A stretch of 64,000 nt of DNA, taken from Chanos chanos (lineage: Eukaryota; Chordata; Actinopteri; Gonorynchiformes; Chanidae). The DNA lies in NCBI RefSeq assembly GCF_902362185.1, contig NC_044509.1, positions 16,119,366 through 16,183,365 on the forward strand. The letters run 5' to 3'. This document shows positions 1-11,776 of the stretch, piece by piece. The position numbers and the translations under genes were made by a program. Within the stretch, counting starts at the first letter, position 1. Each line of letters opens with the position of its first letter. A model generated the notes under the pieces. The model was not told the origin of the DNA and did no database searches. It was given only the letters and a program-made list of their open reading frames with translations.

Positions 1-2421
1 TAATCAGGATATTCAAAAAAAAAATAAAAATTTGCACCATCGACTAGGATCTCTAGGTAGTTCCGTGCATAATCACATGACCAAATATAGTCATTAGTCA
101 TTTCTTAAAAATACAGAGCTAGCATCATCACTCCACACACACTTAACTGATGGTTGTGTCCTTTCACTACAAACTAATATAACTAATAGGATTTTTTTTT
201 TCAATAACACATATGCTTTTTCACGTCACGTTCATAGCAATGTGACGTGTACACATTTATAACAATGTGTACTGAGGACAGCAGCCCTTCCAGGGTCACC
301 TGCACAGAATGCAGCCTTGCAAAAAACCAGACCCACTGCACCAACATTCATTACCAGGGTTTCCATAGAGACCAGCGAAGGAGTAGGCTATGTACTGAAC
401 CAAATCCTGAAAGCTTCATTTTGTCTGGCATGGTGTCTCCCCTCACACACACACACACACACATACGAACCCACACATCACTCTGCTCAGACACACTGCG
501 GGCAAGACTGACACAGCCTGGACAGTCCACCGAAAAAAAAAAAAAAAAACGCATCAGGGAAAACAGATCAATTTACTCACAAAGTGGGATGGCGGTGTGG
601 TCGGAGCAAACGGGATGGTACAAATAGGACCCATATTGATCAAACTGAAGCACTCGAATGTCATTTTCACAATTCTGCAGCAAACCCAGTGCATGAGTAA
701 TGCATCATGTATGTGTGATATTGTTAGAAGAGGCATAAGTTTATTTATCTATACTGTACTAAGTAGTCTTTATTTAAATGCTCTGTTCCATATCAGATTT
801 TATACAAAAAGACACTGCTACCGAATCTTCCAAAGGAAGAGTACATAAATGTGAACTGAAAGAAATTTTAAAATAGTTTTTTTTTCCCCCCTCACAGCTA
901 ACTATGAAATGATGTACTACGTCCATCAGTAACCGCCTTTAACCAAATAAAATGGATCAGAGCAGAAATATAGCCAGATGCATCTGTCCTATGGTGCTTT
1001 TACTGTATCCTTTGTGCTAAACAAGCACTGCCCCCCCCCCCAGCCTTCATCAGAAAATGGTTTCTGTCATCTGTGCTCGCTGCATCGCCATCACCACTCA
1101 GTCTGGATGGACGGATCTATGTATGATTTCTCACCCACCATTTATCTCCCGTTAACAAAAAAAAAGAAAAGAAAAGAACAAAAAAAAGAAATTCTTCAAA
1201 ATGCCCTTATTTCTGATTCCGTACCCTGCACCCACCCCGCATACACACCCTTCTCATTTTAACCAAACCCTCCTTCCTACGGTCTCACCATTTTAAATCC
1301 ACGAACACGTTTTTGTTTCTGCCTTCATCTTTTTTAGTTGTAGCTTTCAGATATCATTTAGATTAGTATTACATTGCAAAAGAGGGAAATCATTTAACTA
1401 CAGGTGTTTAACTCAGCAAATAGTTATCAAGCCATAAAAATGTCGAAATATGTTTGGTTTTTTCCCCACCTCATGTTTCAGTGTTTTCACTCACAACATG
1501 GCGCATGTGGTGCCATGAAAACACTAATACCCTTTTTTTTTTTTTGAGAGAGAGAGAAGGGGGGGGGGACCCCCCCCCCCCTACAAAATACCTCACTCGG
1601 GCTAATTTCGTAGTCAGGCAAAATGCACTGTTTGTTTGACCTTATCACGAGGGGTTTTGTACTTGGACTTTCTTCATATGACAAAATACATTTCATATTA
1701 CATTTATTTGTTGTTAAAGACTGAAACATGTTCCTGGAACTAGTCAATGATCAGACATGCAAATGGTGCACAGTGAGTTAGTTTTGTAAAAGGGATGCAC
1801 ATAATGAATAAAATGTAATGATATATATTTATGTCTAGAACACATTCCTAATTCAAGGAGTAACCGTATGGAGATCAGGTGTGTTCACAATGCCGACGAC
1901 TGTAACGCATAAGATCACGTGGGTATCTAAAATAGATGATGGTGGATATAAATTTGTGATGGAATGAGACTTTTTGTGTCCTGTGTTTTCTTATCTTTAT
2001 AAGGAGTGTTTCAAAATATTAATTATAGTTCAATTTCACACTTTCGAAATCACAACAAAAACATATCTGATGAGAGCGGATGTTTAATTACAAAAAATTG
2101 TACTGCATTACTTAAGAAGAAGAAAGGGAGGAAAAAACTGAATAAAGAAAAAAGGGTTTTGTGGAATAAAAGTCGCGAAGCCTGTGTCACTGGCGTGTGT
2201 GTCTGTGTGCAGAGTTGAATGCAATTAACCTGTGTCGTGGTGGTTTGATAGCCAAGCTAGTACCACTGCAGCTCGAACCTCGATGTCAATTATTGTTATG
2301 GGTAAAAATGTACACCACACATCTTTGAACAGTTTAAAACTCCGAAATATAACGTACCGCCACATAACTAATTATGCAAAGTAGCCCCGTCATTTGAACT
2401 TATAAATTGCACACAACTCAC
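1..2421. other. Gene-free AT-rich stretch, probably first intron of the minus-strand gene at 2422
   Basis: I see no coding exon on either strand in this stretch. It contains a short (CA)n run near 443-465, poly-A at about 533-549, poly-C near 1029-1040 and a poly-T/G/C cluster at 1530-1580. If the signal-peptide exon at 2422-2464 is real, this is the start of its intron 1 and the remaining exons lie beyond the left edge. The short open frames here are driven by low-complexity sequence and have no recognisable domains. Confidence 0.5.
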
Positions 2422-2464
2422 CATTCAAGATGCACTGGAGAAAGATAATAGCCAATATCCTCAT
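2422..2464 (-). CDS. Candidate first coding exon (signal peptide) of a secreted protein, possibly pdgfd
   Basis: On the minus strand an ATG at 2462-2464 opens MRILAIIFLQCILNG: a charged residue followed by a hydrophobic core, as expected for a signal peptide. The reading frame runs into a clean donor (AATG|gtgagt) at 2421/2422 in phase 1. The start has G at -3 and A at +4, and a CpG-enriched region lies directly upstream. No following exon is visible in the remaining 2.4 kb, so intron 1 must be long. PDGFD has a short signal-peptide exon and a very long first intron, and lies near the MMP cluster and ACAT1 in human 11q22, which makes pdgfd a reasonable guess. The peptide itself is too short to identify any family. 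It could also be a chance ATG-donor pair. Confidence 0.4.
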
Positions 2465-2620
2465 GCCCCGCGCCTCCTTTCAATCCCCAATCCAAGATTT
2501 TTCCTCTTCCCACACCGCACGCCGTCGTCTTTAATTTTTTTTTTTTCGTTGCTTTTTAATTTCTTAAATATTCAGTGCACCATTACCAATATTGTTATAT
2601 TGTTTGGTGATTTGGCATTA

Positions 2621-2682
<62 letters not shown>

Positions 2683-3390
2683 GATCGGAAGAGGTGTGCT
2701 CCGCTGGTGATTGTCTTCGGTAAAAACCGACTTGAGATCCAAAATAGACGTGTCCTTTTAATGAGGGTTGCCTTATTGCGGTCCCGGCGTCTCGTGCGCG
2801 CTACTCTGACGGGTGCATGCGGGGCTTGCTCCTGTGGACGCCAGTCCAGGTGTGATGCTGAGTCAGAGTAGAGCGTAGAGAGTGTACACAAGACAAGTGT
2901 AGTGTGCGCACAGGTGGAGTTTCATACAAGAATAACGGTAATTACGTTTGTTGTTTCAAATTAAAATCTACTTCCACCAGTCAATTAACGAGAGTTACCG
3001 GCTTGCAAAAATGAAAACTTTCCTGGTTGGAAAAAAAGAACGAACGAAAATCCCGTTAATGTGGGGTAGAGGTAATAGTTGTTAGCTGTACTCTGAACCG
3101 AGTTCCTCTTCACCGCCTCTCTCCATCCAGCAAGCAACAAGCACACGCATCTTCCCACAAGTAATCACACTAGTCCCTGCGTTATCCCCCTCTGCCTCAG
3201 AGTATTACGGAATAACCCTCTCTCCCTCCTCTACAACCGCTTTTCTTCATTGCCTTAAAGGTGCAGGGGCGCACTGTTCAGCGCGCAGCATCACTAACTC
3301 CACTCTTAAAGAGAGAGACCAGCGCGTGCATCAGAGCGAGCACACAGCGCGTCCAGGCTAATGTTGTGATTATTAAACCTAATGTCAATG
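2465..3390 (-). promoter_or_regulatory. CpG-enriched promoter-like region upstream of the 2422-2464 exon
   Basis: Relative to the AT-rich surroundings this stretch is rich in CpG and GCGC (about 2780-2830 and 3270-3350, with 'agcgcgcagcatc' and 'agcgcgtgcatcagagcg'). It contains a (CT)n(CA)n microsatellite at 2622-2682. It lies immediately upstream, in minus-strand sense, of a candidate signal-peptide exon, which fits a CpG-type promoter with 5' UTR. I see no clear TATA box. The call rests on composition and position only. Confidence 0.4.
2622..2682. repeat. (CT)n(CA)n microsatellite
   Basis: About 45 bases of CT dinucleotides run directly into CA dinucleotides. It lies in the putative 5' UTR or promoter of the candidate signal-peptide exon and would read as (GA)n-type sequence in that transcript. 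Confidence 0.9.
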
Positions 3391-4786
3391 ACGCGTCAGT
3401 AAATTTTGGTGTGTAAATTTCTGAGCTCTGTGAAAACCCATTAAACCACTCACGTTCACGAACCAGTCATGGTAGCGCTTACCTGATCTAGAATTGCAGG
3501 AATGTTTAAATAGGATGTGGCAGTTGTGGGGGTTTTTTTTTCTTTAGTTGTCTTAATAACAAGATATCAAATCATGTCATTTTAATGCGTTTTGTGTATA
3601 ATTTATGACCCCTGAGGCTCTGTTGGTTTTCTTCCCGCCTTAAGCTGTTTTCATTAATTGACCTTGACCAATCTGAGTCTGGGCCTGCTGTGCTCATTCA
3701 GTCTCTCACTGCAGTTCAGTTCACAAATACTGAATGCTGAATAAACATCTTATTTAAAGAGAAATCAAATGTCAAAAACACGCTTTTTTTTTTTTTTTTT
3801 TTTTTAAATCTTAAATCTTTTTAGAAAAGAGAGACTGTTTTCCCATCATCAAGGTTATTGTTCTTTAGCAGTGAAAGCAGATGTAGCCACCTTTTTCATG
3901 TATTTGGTTTTCTGTTAGAATTGTTGTTTGTAGGTTTTCATGTGAGGTTATTTTATCTGTAGTTCGTGCAATCCAACTCTATCCCTCCTGTGCATGCAGG
4001 CATTGTCTGACGGATTGAACGTCCACACCAGACCTGCATACTTTTTGGAACGCTGGATGTTCCACTGCGCACTGCCTCTGGCTGCCTGGTCCTAGACTCA
4101 TGTCCTATTAAGACCACGATAAGCCTTTCCAGTACAGCACCGCATGCTTTTCAGTGATCTGTTCTTTTTTCCCCCTCCTTTATAATATCCCACCAACCAG
4201 CACCCTAAAAAGATGGACTTTTCAATGAGATAACACAGAGAGAAGATTTTTAATTTTGGTTGATTGCCTGGACTGGGGTGGGGAGCTTTAGTGTCATTCC
4301 TTTTGGGCTGTGGGAGGGGTGTTTTTTTTTTCGACAGTAATGGCGCTCCTGCCTGGTTATCAGCACGGCTGCAGCCCTCTCTGCCTCTTGTCTTCAGACG
4401 GCGCTCAGCCATGAGCGTCTCAGACTGTTCCCCGTGCTCCAGCACCGCAGAGCAGCCCTGCGGTAAAGCCGCGGCACCCAGCTCAGGCTAACTGTCGCTC
4501 CAACACCACCAGCACACCCGTCTTTTCAACTGTCCTTACTTGACTATATTGGTTTGATTTTGTTGTTGTTGTTGTTATTCCAGCATGAGAGAGAGAATTT
4601 TAATAATCCTGGTTTTTGTGCTTGGATCTTTTCTGAGTTATTCACAGACGTATGCCAAGATGCAAGATGTCCACCATGTTCCAGCATTCCTTCAAACATA
4701 TTTGGTTTCTGTAACAGAATACTGACCTCTTGTGCATTGGGTATTTGAATATATTTGGAAGGTAATGCTGGCTGTTTTTTTGCTGC

Positions 4787-4826
<40 letters not shown>

Positions 4827-4847
4827 GTTGTTGTTGTTGTTGTTGTT
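4787..4847. repeat. (TTA)n(TTG)n trinucleotide microsatellite
   Basis: Runs of ATT/TTA units pass into TTG units just before the hairpin at 4889-4927. Nothing else is recognisable between 3.4 and 4.8 kb apart from a poly-T tract near 3785-3805. Confidence 0.9.
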
Positions 4848-4888
4848 ATTAAACCAACTACAGAAATGTAATACAGTTTAAAGAAATG

Positions 4889-4927
4889 ACTGTTTTAAAG
4901 AGCCTTAAACACGCTCTTTAAAACAGT
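4889..4927. other. Perfect 14-bp inverted repeat with an 11-nt loop
   Basis: ACTGTTTTAAAGAG at 4889-4902 is followed by an 11-base loop and its exact reverse complement CTCTTTAAAACAGT at 4914-4927. After a 2x2 mismatch the stem can continue for about five more pairs (4882-4886 with 4930-4934). It lies in unannotated sequence and could be a small structured RNA or a palindromic transposon relic. No conservation evidence is available. Confidence 0.75.
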
Positions 4928-6547
4928 GTTTTTTAATGAAGAAATGAAAGGGAAATTTAATCTTCTCTTTCGTTTTCTCTCTGAACCTGCAGCACTGCAC
5001 ATGTCGTGAGCTGTCTCGCCCACAGAGGCAGCACCGGTACAAAGCCATGCACTGTGCCTGAAGTGAATCCACCGGTGCACTGGTATCACAGAGAGCACAT
5101 CACAGCAGCTCATGGTGTGTGTTCATCCAGGACCAGGGGCGCAGCTCCTCACCGCTCACTGACTCCTGAGAGACTGTGGAGGCAGGCAGGGGTTGGGGAG
5201 GGGCGTCGCCTGTAGCCTGTAGCCACGGGTCTCGCGGCCAGCCTCCTCAGAACGCATCCAGTTCAGTCGACAGGACAGCACCTGACAGGGGGCACGGCCA
5301 AACTGGGTGGCTAATTGCAAGCTGGGCTATGCAGGTTTTCCCTGGAGCAGATATAAAGCAGGACCTTTGCCAACCCTCTAAACGGTTTGCTGTTCCGATG
5401 CAGTGTGATTAATGCAACACAGGCTTTTTCTTTTCTGTTTTTCCATATGAGCCACATTCTAGGAAATATGGCGCGTGCCCTTTTCAACTCATATTTTAAG
5501 CAATTTTATCAATTTTATTACAGCAATAACACCATGTGATACACAGATTTCATTTACTGAATAGTCTGTTACATTACTGATCCAACGAATCCAAACTACC
5601 CAGCCTGCCCTGAACTCCTAATGTTTTCTTCTCTACAGAACTGCCCTCCCATTTCCCATACCACTCTCTCTCGACAGGTACACCTGGCATGTATGAGAGA
5701 ATCTCTGTAAGCCACTGGATGAGATGTGTGGTCTAGTGTGTCTAAACTAAGATCATTTAAAAGTTATTGACGATAACCAGGAACGTTTTGACACACGTGG
5801 TTTCCAAATACTGAAGGCATCAAAAGAGGGACTCTGTCATGTGCAATGATTTAAATTCTGTTTTAAAATCTTTTCTGAAGCAAAATATTGTTTAAGCTCC
5901 AAGTGAAGAAAGTTCAGTCCCAGAGAGAGGGGGAAAATGGTCCCGTCACAGTATTTGAGTTAAAAGTTAAAAAGTACCATTTTCATTTAACCTCAGAATG
6001 TATTTTTTTTTTTTACTATTTTGGACTGCTGTCTCCGAAACTTAGAATTCTTGAACACTAGCAGTATATCTGAGAAATAAATATATGGTAAGAACTGACT
6101 CTCAATTCATGACTTAGACGGAAAACAAGAACACATTCCTTGAATTTTACATTATTAAATATTTGTTCATCTGGGAGAAAGAAATTGTCCAATAGTTCAA
6201 TTCAGATCCTGAAACAAGGATGGGGGTGTCATTCAAGTTTAATGAGTCTAGATGTTCTCAGGATGAAGAAATGGAGAAACCATGTTCAACTGACAGTGTG
6301 GAGCGACCACAAAGTCAGACAGAACAGGGGAGAGAGAAGAAACAGCCACTTACACCTTCGAATATTCAAGTGTGCTGGTTTTAGGCCTTTTGAGTTATAA
6401 ACACTATGCTATATTTTAAGGTCTGTAAATATTCAAAACATCTTATTATTTTATAATCCATTAACATATACATTACACATACCTTTTTTTCCCGTAGGAA
6501 TTTCTATACCATTAAACAAAATGCATTGGTTTTACAGCACAGAGGTA

Positions 6548-6990
6548 TGTATTAGAGAGGTAAGGACCATAGATGTTTATTCCATTGAATGAACCGCATT
6601 GGTTTTACCATAGAGAGGCGCTGGTTAGAGAGGTAAGGACCATACGTGTTTATTCCATTGAATGAACCGCATTGGTTTTACCATAGAGAGGCACTGGTTA
6701 GAGAGGTAAGGACCGTAGATGTTTATTCCATTGAATGAACCGCATTGGTTTTACCATATACAGGCACTGGTTAGAGAGGTAAGGACCATAGATGTTTATT
6801 CCATTGACTGAACCGCATTGGTTTTACCGTAGAGAGGCGCTGGTTAGAGAGGTAAGGACCATACGTGTTTATTCCATTGAATGAACCGCATTGGTTTTAC
6901 CGTAGAGAGGCACTGGTTAGAGAGGTAAGGACCATACATGTTTATTGCATTGAATGAACCGCATTGGTTTTACCGTAGAGAGGCACTGGT
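6548..6990. repeat. 73-bp minisatellite, about six copies
   Basis: The phrase 'gagaggtaaggacc' recurs at a strict 73-bp spacing (ggtaagg at 6559, 6632, 6705, 6778, 6851 and 6924). Each unit ends in 'tagagaggcactggt', which is also a component of the shorter-period array that follows. Copies differ by a few substitutions. There is no coding potential. Confidence 0.93.
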
Positions 6991-7512
6991 TAGAGAGGTG
7001 ACTAACTGGTCAGAGAGGTGACTAACTGGTTAGAGAGGTGGCTAACTGGTTAGAGAGGTGACTAACTGGTTAGAGAGGCACTGGTTAGAGAGGTGACTAA
7101 CTGGTTAGAGAGGTGACTAACTGGTTAGAGAGGTGGCTAACTGGTTAGAGAGGCACTGGTTAGAGAGGCACTGGTTAGAGAGGTGACTGACTGGTTAGAG
7201 AGGTGACTGACTGGTTAGAGAGGTGGCTAACTGGTTAGAGAGGTGGCTAACTGGTTAGAGAGGCACTGGTTAGAGAGGCACTGGTTAGAGAGGTGACTGA
7301 CTGGTTAGAGAGGTGACTGACTGGTTAGAGAGGTGACTAACTGGTTAGAGAGGTGGCTAACTGGTTAGAGAGGCACTGGTTAGAGAGGCACTGGTTAGAG
7401 AGGTGACTAACTGGTCAGAGAGGTGACTGACTGGTTAGAGAGGTGACTAACTGGTCAGAGAGGTGACTAACTGGTTAGAGAGGTGACTGACTGGTTAGAG
7501 AGGTGACTAACA
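6990..7512. repeat. 20/15-bp compound minisatellite derived from the 73-bp unit
   Basis: Units of 20 bp (tagagaggtgactaactggt, with gtggct and gtgactga variants) alternate with 15-bp units (tagagaggcactggt) in higher-order blocks. The 15-bp unit is the tail of the adjacent 73-bp repeat, so this array appears to have grown out of the end of the first by slippage or unequal exchange. Confidence 0.9.
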
Positions 7513-8139
7513 TGCATCGCTGGAACTCAATGAAACAGTCCCTTCACAGAAAGACATTGAGCAGTTGATTGTTTGGAACAGGCTTGATGCTCAGCCGTTG
7601 TCAATCCATACATTGACTGAGTGTATTGAACACTCTGTCCCTTTTACGGTCAATGCCTCTGTGTCTTTATCGGACAGAAATCCCCCTTCGTTCTTTTAGC
7701 CAACACTGTCCTTTCTCTCGTGCACCGACCAACTGATGCTCTCATTCCAAAACCTATGAAATGCCATAAATAAAGTTCATGAATGAGATCAAATGTGAAC
7801 TGTTCCTAATATGGCAACTTTCTAAAATTAAATATTCTAAAAATGTTTTAATGTGGCACTGTTTTAAAATTATATTTACTGTATGGATTTTCACGACTAC
7901 TTCTATGTTTTTATAAAACAAAACGCATATGTGAAAATGATATATTCTACAAATGTACAAATTTTACAAATGTATATGGTGTGTGTGTGTGTCTGTGTGT
8001 GTGTGTTTGTAGCCTAAATGTGTATATATAAATACACGTATACAATTTCATTTTTTTTTATCTCATTTTATTGTTTCATCTCACTTTCAGATGAATCCGA
8101 GCTGTTTCTGTACATTTGAATTGATGTTTTCCTCAGCGC

Positions 8140-8290
8140 ACCCTGCCACTAACAGGAGTCCCTTTATGACATCATAACCCCGCCCTGCCTCCGCGTTACC
8201 GTCCTCAGCCAGGCTCCCATTGGCTGTCCGTACCGCAGCACGCTGAATGGACTTCTCCAACCGGGGCTGTTCTAAACTAGGCCACTACAG
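8140..8290. promoter_or_regulatory. Promoter-like cluster: CRE-like, GC box and CCAAT motifs
   Basis: Within about 120 bp lie TGACATCA (CRE/AP-1-like, near 8166), CCCCGCCC (SP1 box, near 8178) and ATTGGCT (inverted CCAAT box, near 8219) in a locally GC-richer stretch. No coding exon is visible next to it. It could be a distal element or the promoter of a non-coding transcript. The call rests on motifs only. Confidence 0.3.
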
Positions 8291-8368
8291 GAGAACAAGT
8301 GAGTGAAGGAAAAAAGGTGAAAGGCAGAGATGTCTTAAAAAAAAAAAAAACGACAGCACTGTCTTATA

Positions 8369-8398
8369 TATGTGTGTATGTGTGTGTGTATATCTATA

Positions 8399-8453
<55 letters not shown>

Positions 8454-8577
8454 TTGTCTGTGTGTGTCTGCATGTGTCTATACATACTAAAACAGTTTGT
8501 GACACACACACAAACACAGACAGACATATTCTGTTTGTGTGTGTGTGTGTGTGTATGTGTGTGTGTGTATATATAAA
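8369..8577. repeat. Compound (TG)n/(TA)n/(CA)n microsatellite
   Basis: Alternating TG, TA and CA dinucleotide runs produce long spurious open frames on both strands. The block is partly self-complementary. Confidence 0.93.
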
Positions 8578-8710
8578 ACACAAACTGCTGTTTTGGTGAT
8601 AGTGCTGGCAATGCTGCGATGCGATGCTGGCTGATTGTCAGAGTGGCGGCAGTGAAAAAGCGTTTGAGTTGACTTCTCTGATTCCCAGCGGTCAAACGCA
8701 AGGCTACAAC

Positions 8711-8723
8711 GTTGCCTAGTAAC
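8711..8723. promoter_or_regulatory. RFX X-box motif
   Basis: GTTGCCTAGTAAC fits the RFX consensus GTNRCC(N)RGYAAC with a one-base spacer and is close to palindromic. X-boxes usually sit within a few hundred bases of promoters of ciliary or MHC-type genes. The flanks (8600-9110) are GC-rich for this window, with SP1-type GGGGCGGGG near 9015, but I see no coding exon nearby. Confidence 0.45.
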
Positions 8724-8829
8724 GATGGCTCATGCCTGACCTTATCTTAGTGGTAATAAAAGTATATGAGGTCCTTTTTATTTTTTTTCCCCTCTCACTC
8801 GATCCCATTTTATCCCCCCCCCCCCCCCC

Positions 8830-9110
8830 CCCCTCCATAAACACAGTCAGCAGAATGCAGCCGGGAGCAAGCGTCGGGTGGAGGCTCTTGTTGGAGGTGG
8901 TGTGGAGCGGGTTTGGCTGTGGGGCTGACGGTTAAGCGACTGTTTTAATGAGGGCTTTTCTGACACGCTGCACAGCCCCGTGTCAGGGGCTGCAGGGCTG
9001 GGCGCGGTGGGGAGGGGCGGGGCGGGGAGGGGAAGGACCCACGGATACGTTAGATCCTCGAGCGGCCGTCCGGCTCCAGGGCCAGGTGAAGGCTGCCACA
9101 CGCCACTCAG
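8830..9110. other. GC-rich island with SP1-type boxes, no gene seen
   Basis: This is one of the most GC-rich non-coding stretches, with several GGGGCGG/GGGAGGGG motifs. It follows a poly-C run at about 8815-8833. It could be a promoter or a conserved element. The open frames across it have no recognisable domain. Confidence 0.3.
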
Positions 9111-9786
9111 GTGGTGATGATGGATTTAATTTCTGTCGGCTCATGTGTCATGGAGAGCGTTTGACATTTCAAAGATCACACAACAGACTCAAGCAAGATG
9201 AATTCATTGTTGCCTTTCATTTTTTTTTCCTTTCATTCCCTTTCTATTTTTCTCTCTATTTTTTTTTTTACAGATTTCAAACCAATTCAAAACCAACAGC
9301 TAAAAAAAAGCTTAAACTCATTTCAGTCTATAAAAGCACATTTCAGTTTTAGAAACTGAAGAGTTTAAAAGCTCGTATTCATAAAGCTTATTCTAAATGT
9401 CTATTTTTCCTGTTTTATATTTACCTAACAAGTTATATTAATTCTCAATAAAAAAACCGAAACAGAAACATTGACATGAACATGTAAATATACACACTTA
9501 CATGAATATTCTTCTAAAATACACCAGTGCGATACAATAACAGTAACCCAATTATTTTATAACAGATTTTAAATATCAGAGGAGCAAATTGTTGAACGTT
9601 TGTGTAATGTTGTATACAAAACCCAAATATGATAAAAATGGAAACATCTCCCTGTTAAACCTAATGTAAGGTTAACAGAAACGCCAGGGGCCAGGCTTAA
9701 TGAAGAAAACTCAGAGAGAGGGACTGGCATATGGCTGTATGGATGGAGACGTGGACATGAATCTAAGGGAGAGATGTGTGAATTCC

Positions 9787-11335
9787 AGCGGGCGTGGAAC
9801 GGTTACAGAGGAGTGGTACGGTTAAAGAGGAGTGGTACGGTTACAGAGGTGTGGTGCGGTTACAGAGGAGTGGTACGGTCACAGAGGAGTGGTACGGTTA
9901 AAGAGGCGTGGTACAGTTACAGAGGCGTGGTACGGTCACAGAGGAGTGGTACGGCTACAGAGGAGTGGTACGGTTACAGAGGAGTGGTACAGTCACAGAG
10001 GAGTGGTACGGTTACAGAGGCGTGGTACGGTCACAGAGGAGTGGTACGGTCACAGAGGAGTGGTACGGTTACAGAGGAGTGGTACAGTCACAGAGGAGTG
10101 GTACGGTTACAGAGGCGTGGTACGGTCACAGAGGAGTGGTACGGTCACAGAGGAGTGGTACGGTTACAGAGGAGTGGTACAGTCACAGAGGAGTGGTACG
10201 GTTACAGAGGCGTGGTACGGTCACAGAGGAGTGGTACGGTCACAGAGGAGTGGTACGGTTACAGAGGAGTGGTACGGTCACAGAGGAGTGGTACGGTCAC
10301 AGAGGAGTGGTACGGTTAAAGAGGAGTGGTACGGTTACAGAGGAGTGGTACGGTCACAGAGGAGTGGTACGGTTACAGAGGCGTGGTACGGTCACAGAGG
10401 CGTGGTACGGTTAAAGAGGAGTGGTACGGTTACAGAGGAGTGGTACGGTCACAGAGGAGTGGTACGGTCACAGAGAAGTGGTACGGTCACAGAGAAGTGG
10501 TACGGTCACAGAGGAGTGGTACGGTCACAGAGAAGTGGTACGGTTACAGAGGAGTGGTACGGTTACAGAGGAGTGGTACGGTCACAGAGGAGTGGTACGG
10601 TCACAGAGGCGTGGTACGGTTAAAGAGGAGTGGTACGGTTACAGAGGAGTGGTACGGTCACAGAGGAGTGGTACAGTCACAGAGGCGTGGTACGGTTAAA
10701 GAGGAGTGGTACGGTTACAGAGGAGTGGTACGGTCACAGAGGAGTGGTACGGTTAAAGAGGAGTGGTACGGTTACAGAGGAGTGGTACGGTTACAGAGGA
10801 GTGGTACGGTCACAGAGGAGTGGTACGGTTAAAGAGGAGTGGTACGGTTACAGAGGAGTGGTACGGTCACAGAGGAGTGGTACAGTCACAGAGGAGTGGT
10901 ACGGTTAAAGAGGAGTGGTACGGTTACAGAGGCGTGGTACGGTTACAGAGGAGTGGTACGGTCACAGAGGCGTGGTACGGTTAAAGAGGAGTGGTACGGT
11001 TACAGAGGAGTGGTACGGTTAAAGAGGAGTGGTACGGTTACAGAGGAGTGGTACGGTCACAGAGGAGTGGTACGGTTAAAGAGGAGTGGTACGGTTACAG
11101 AGGAGTGGTACGGTTAAAGAGGAGTGGTACGGTTACAGAGGCGTGGTACGGTCACAGAGGAGTGGTACAGTCACAGAGGAGTGGTACGGTTACAGAGGCG
11201 TGGTACAGTTAAAGAGGCGTGGTACGGTCACAGAGGAGTGGTACGGTTAAAGAGGAGCGGTACGGTCACAGAGGCGTGGTACGGTCACAGAGGAGTGGTG
11301 CGGTTAAAGAGGAGTGGTACGGTTACAGAGGGTTT
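9787..11335. repeat. 19-bp minisatellite, about 80 copies
   Basis: The unit acagaggagtggtacggtt is repeated for about 1.55 kb. Copies vary at a few fixed positions: gttac/gtcac, gag/gcg, acag/aaag and tacgg/tacag. The unit is not a multiple of three and lacks stops in all forward frames, so all three plus-strand frames stay open with a 19-residue period. These open frames are a by-product of the repeat, not genes. Confidence 0.97.
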
Positions 11336-11339
11336 CAGA

Positions 11340-11744
11340 GGCGTCGTGCTGTGGAGACATGTATCCTCACACCACATGCTGGAGGCGTTTTTTTTTTTTT
11401 GAGAGTCCACTACGAGTCCCTCTTCACTTCCTCAGTGCGGCTCGGCCCTCGGCACAGCACTGGGCTTTGCGTGAGACTGTTTGTCGTCCTAAGTGTCTCT
11501 CTGGCTACCCCACAGGGCGTGCAGATGTTGGGCTGGTCATTCCCGCTGTCTGCAGGAGCACGTCTGCGCAGCTGCACGCCTGCCTGACATGTAGGAGAGA
11601 GCGGCGGGCAAACTGACAGCCAGTGGAGCAGGTTGGCACATATGGTGGCCTCATGAGGGGCATGGGGGGAGGGGGGGGGGGGGTCAGTGTGTGTTCGGCA
11701 GCCGGGCTAAGGGCAGGGGAGGGCAGGTGTTTGCACGCATGCAA

Positions 11745-11776
<32 letters not shown>

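Noticed and set aside
2270-2300. tRNA-like B-box fragment (gcagctcgaacct)
   Set aside because: No A box at the right distance and no cloverleaf could be drawn.
8285-8701. Open frames rich in HTHTHT or VCVCVC
   Set aside because: Translation of CA/TG dinucleotide runs; the same applies to similar frames near 21.4, 24.5, 29.3, 49.2 and 61.3 kb.
9774-11402. Overlapping long open frames with a repeated TVTEEWYGHRGVVRLQRSG-type motif
   Set aside because: They come from the 19-bp minisatellite, which lacks stops in all forward frames; there is no splice, promoter or domain evidence.
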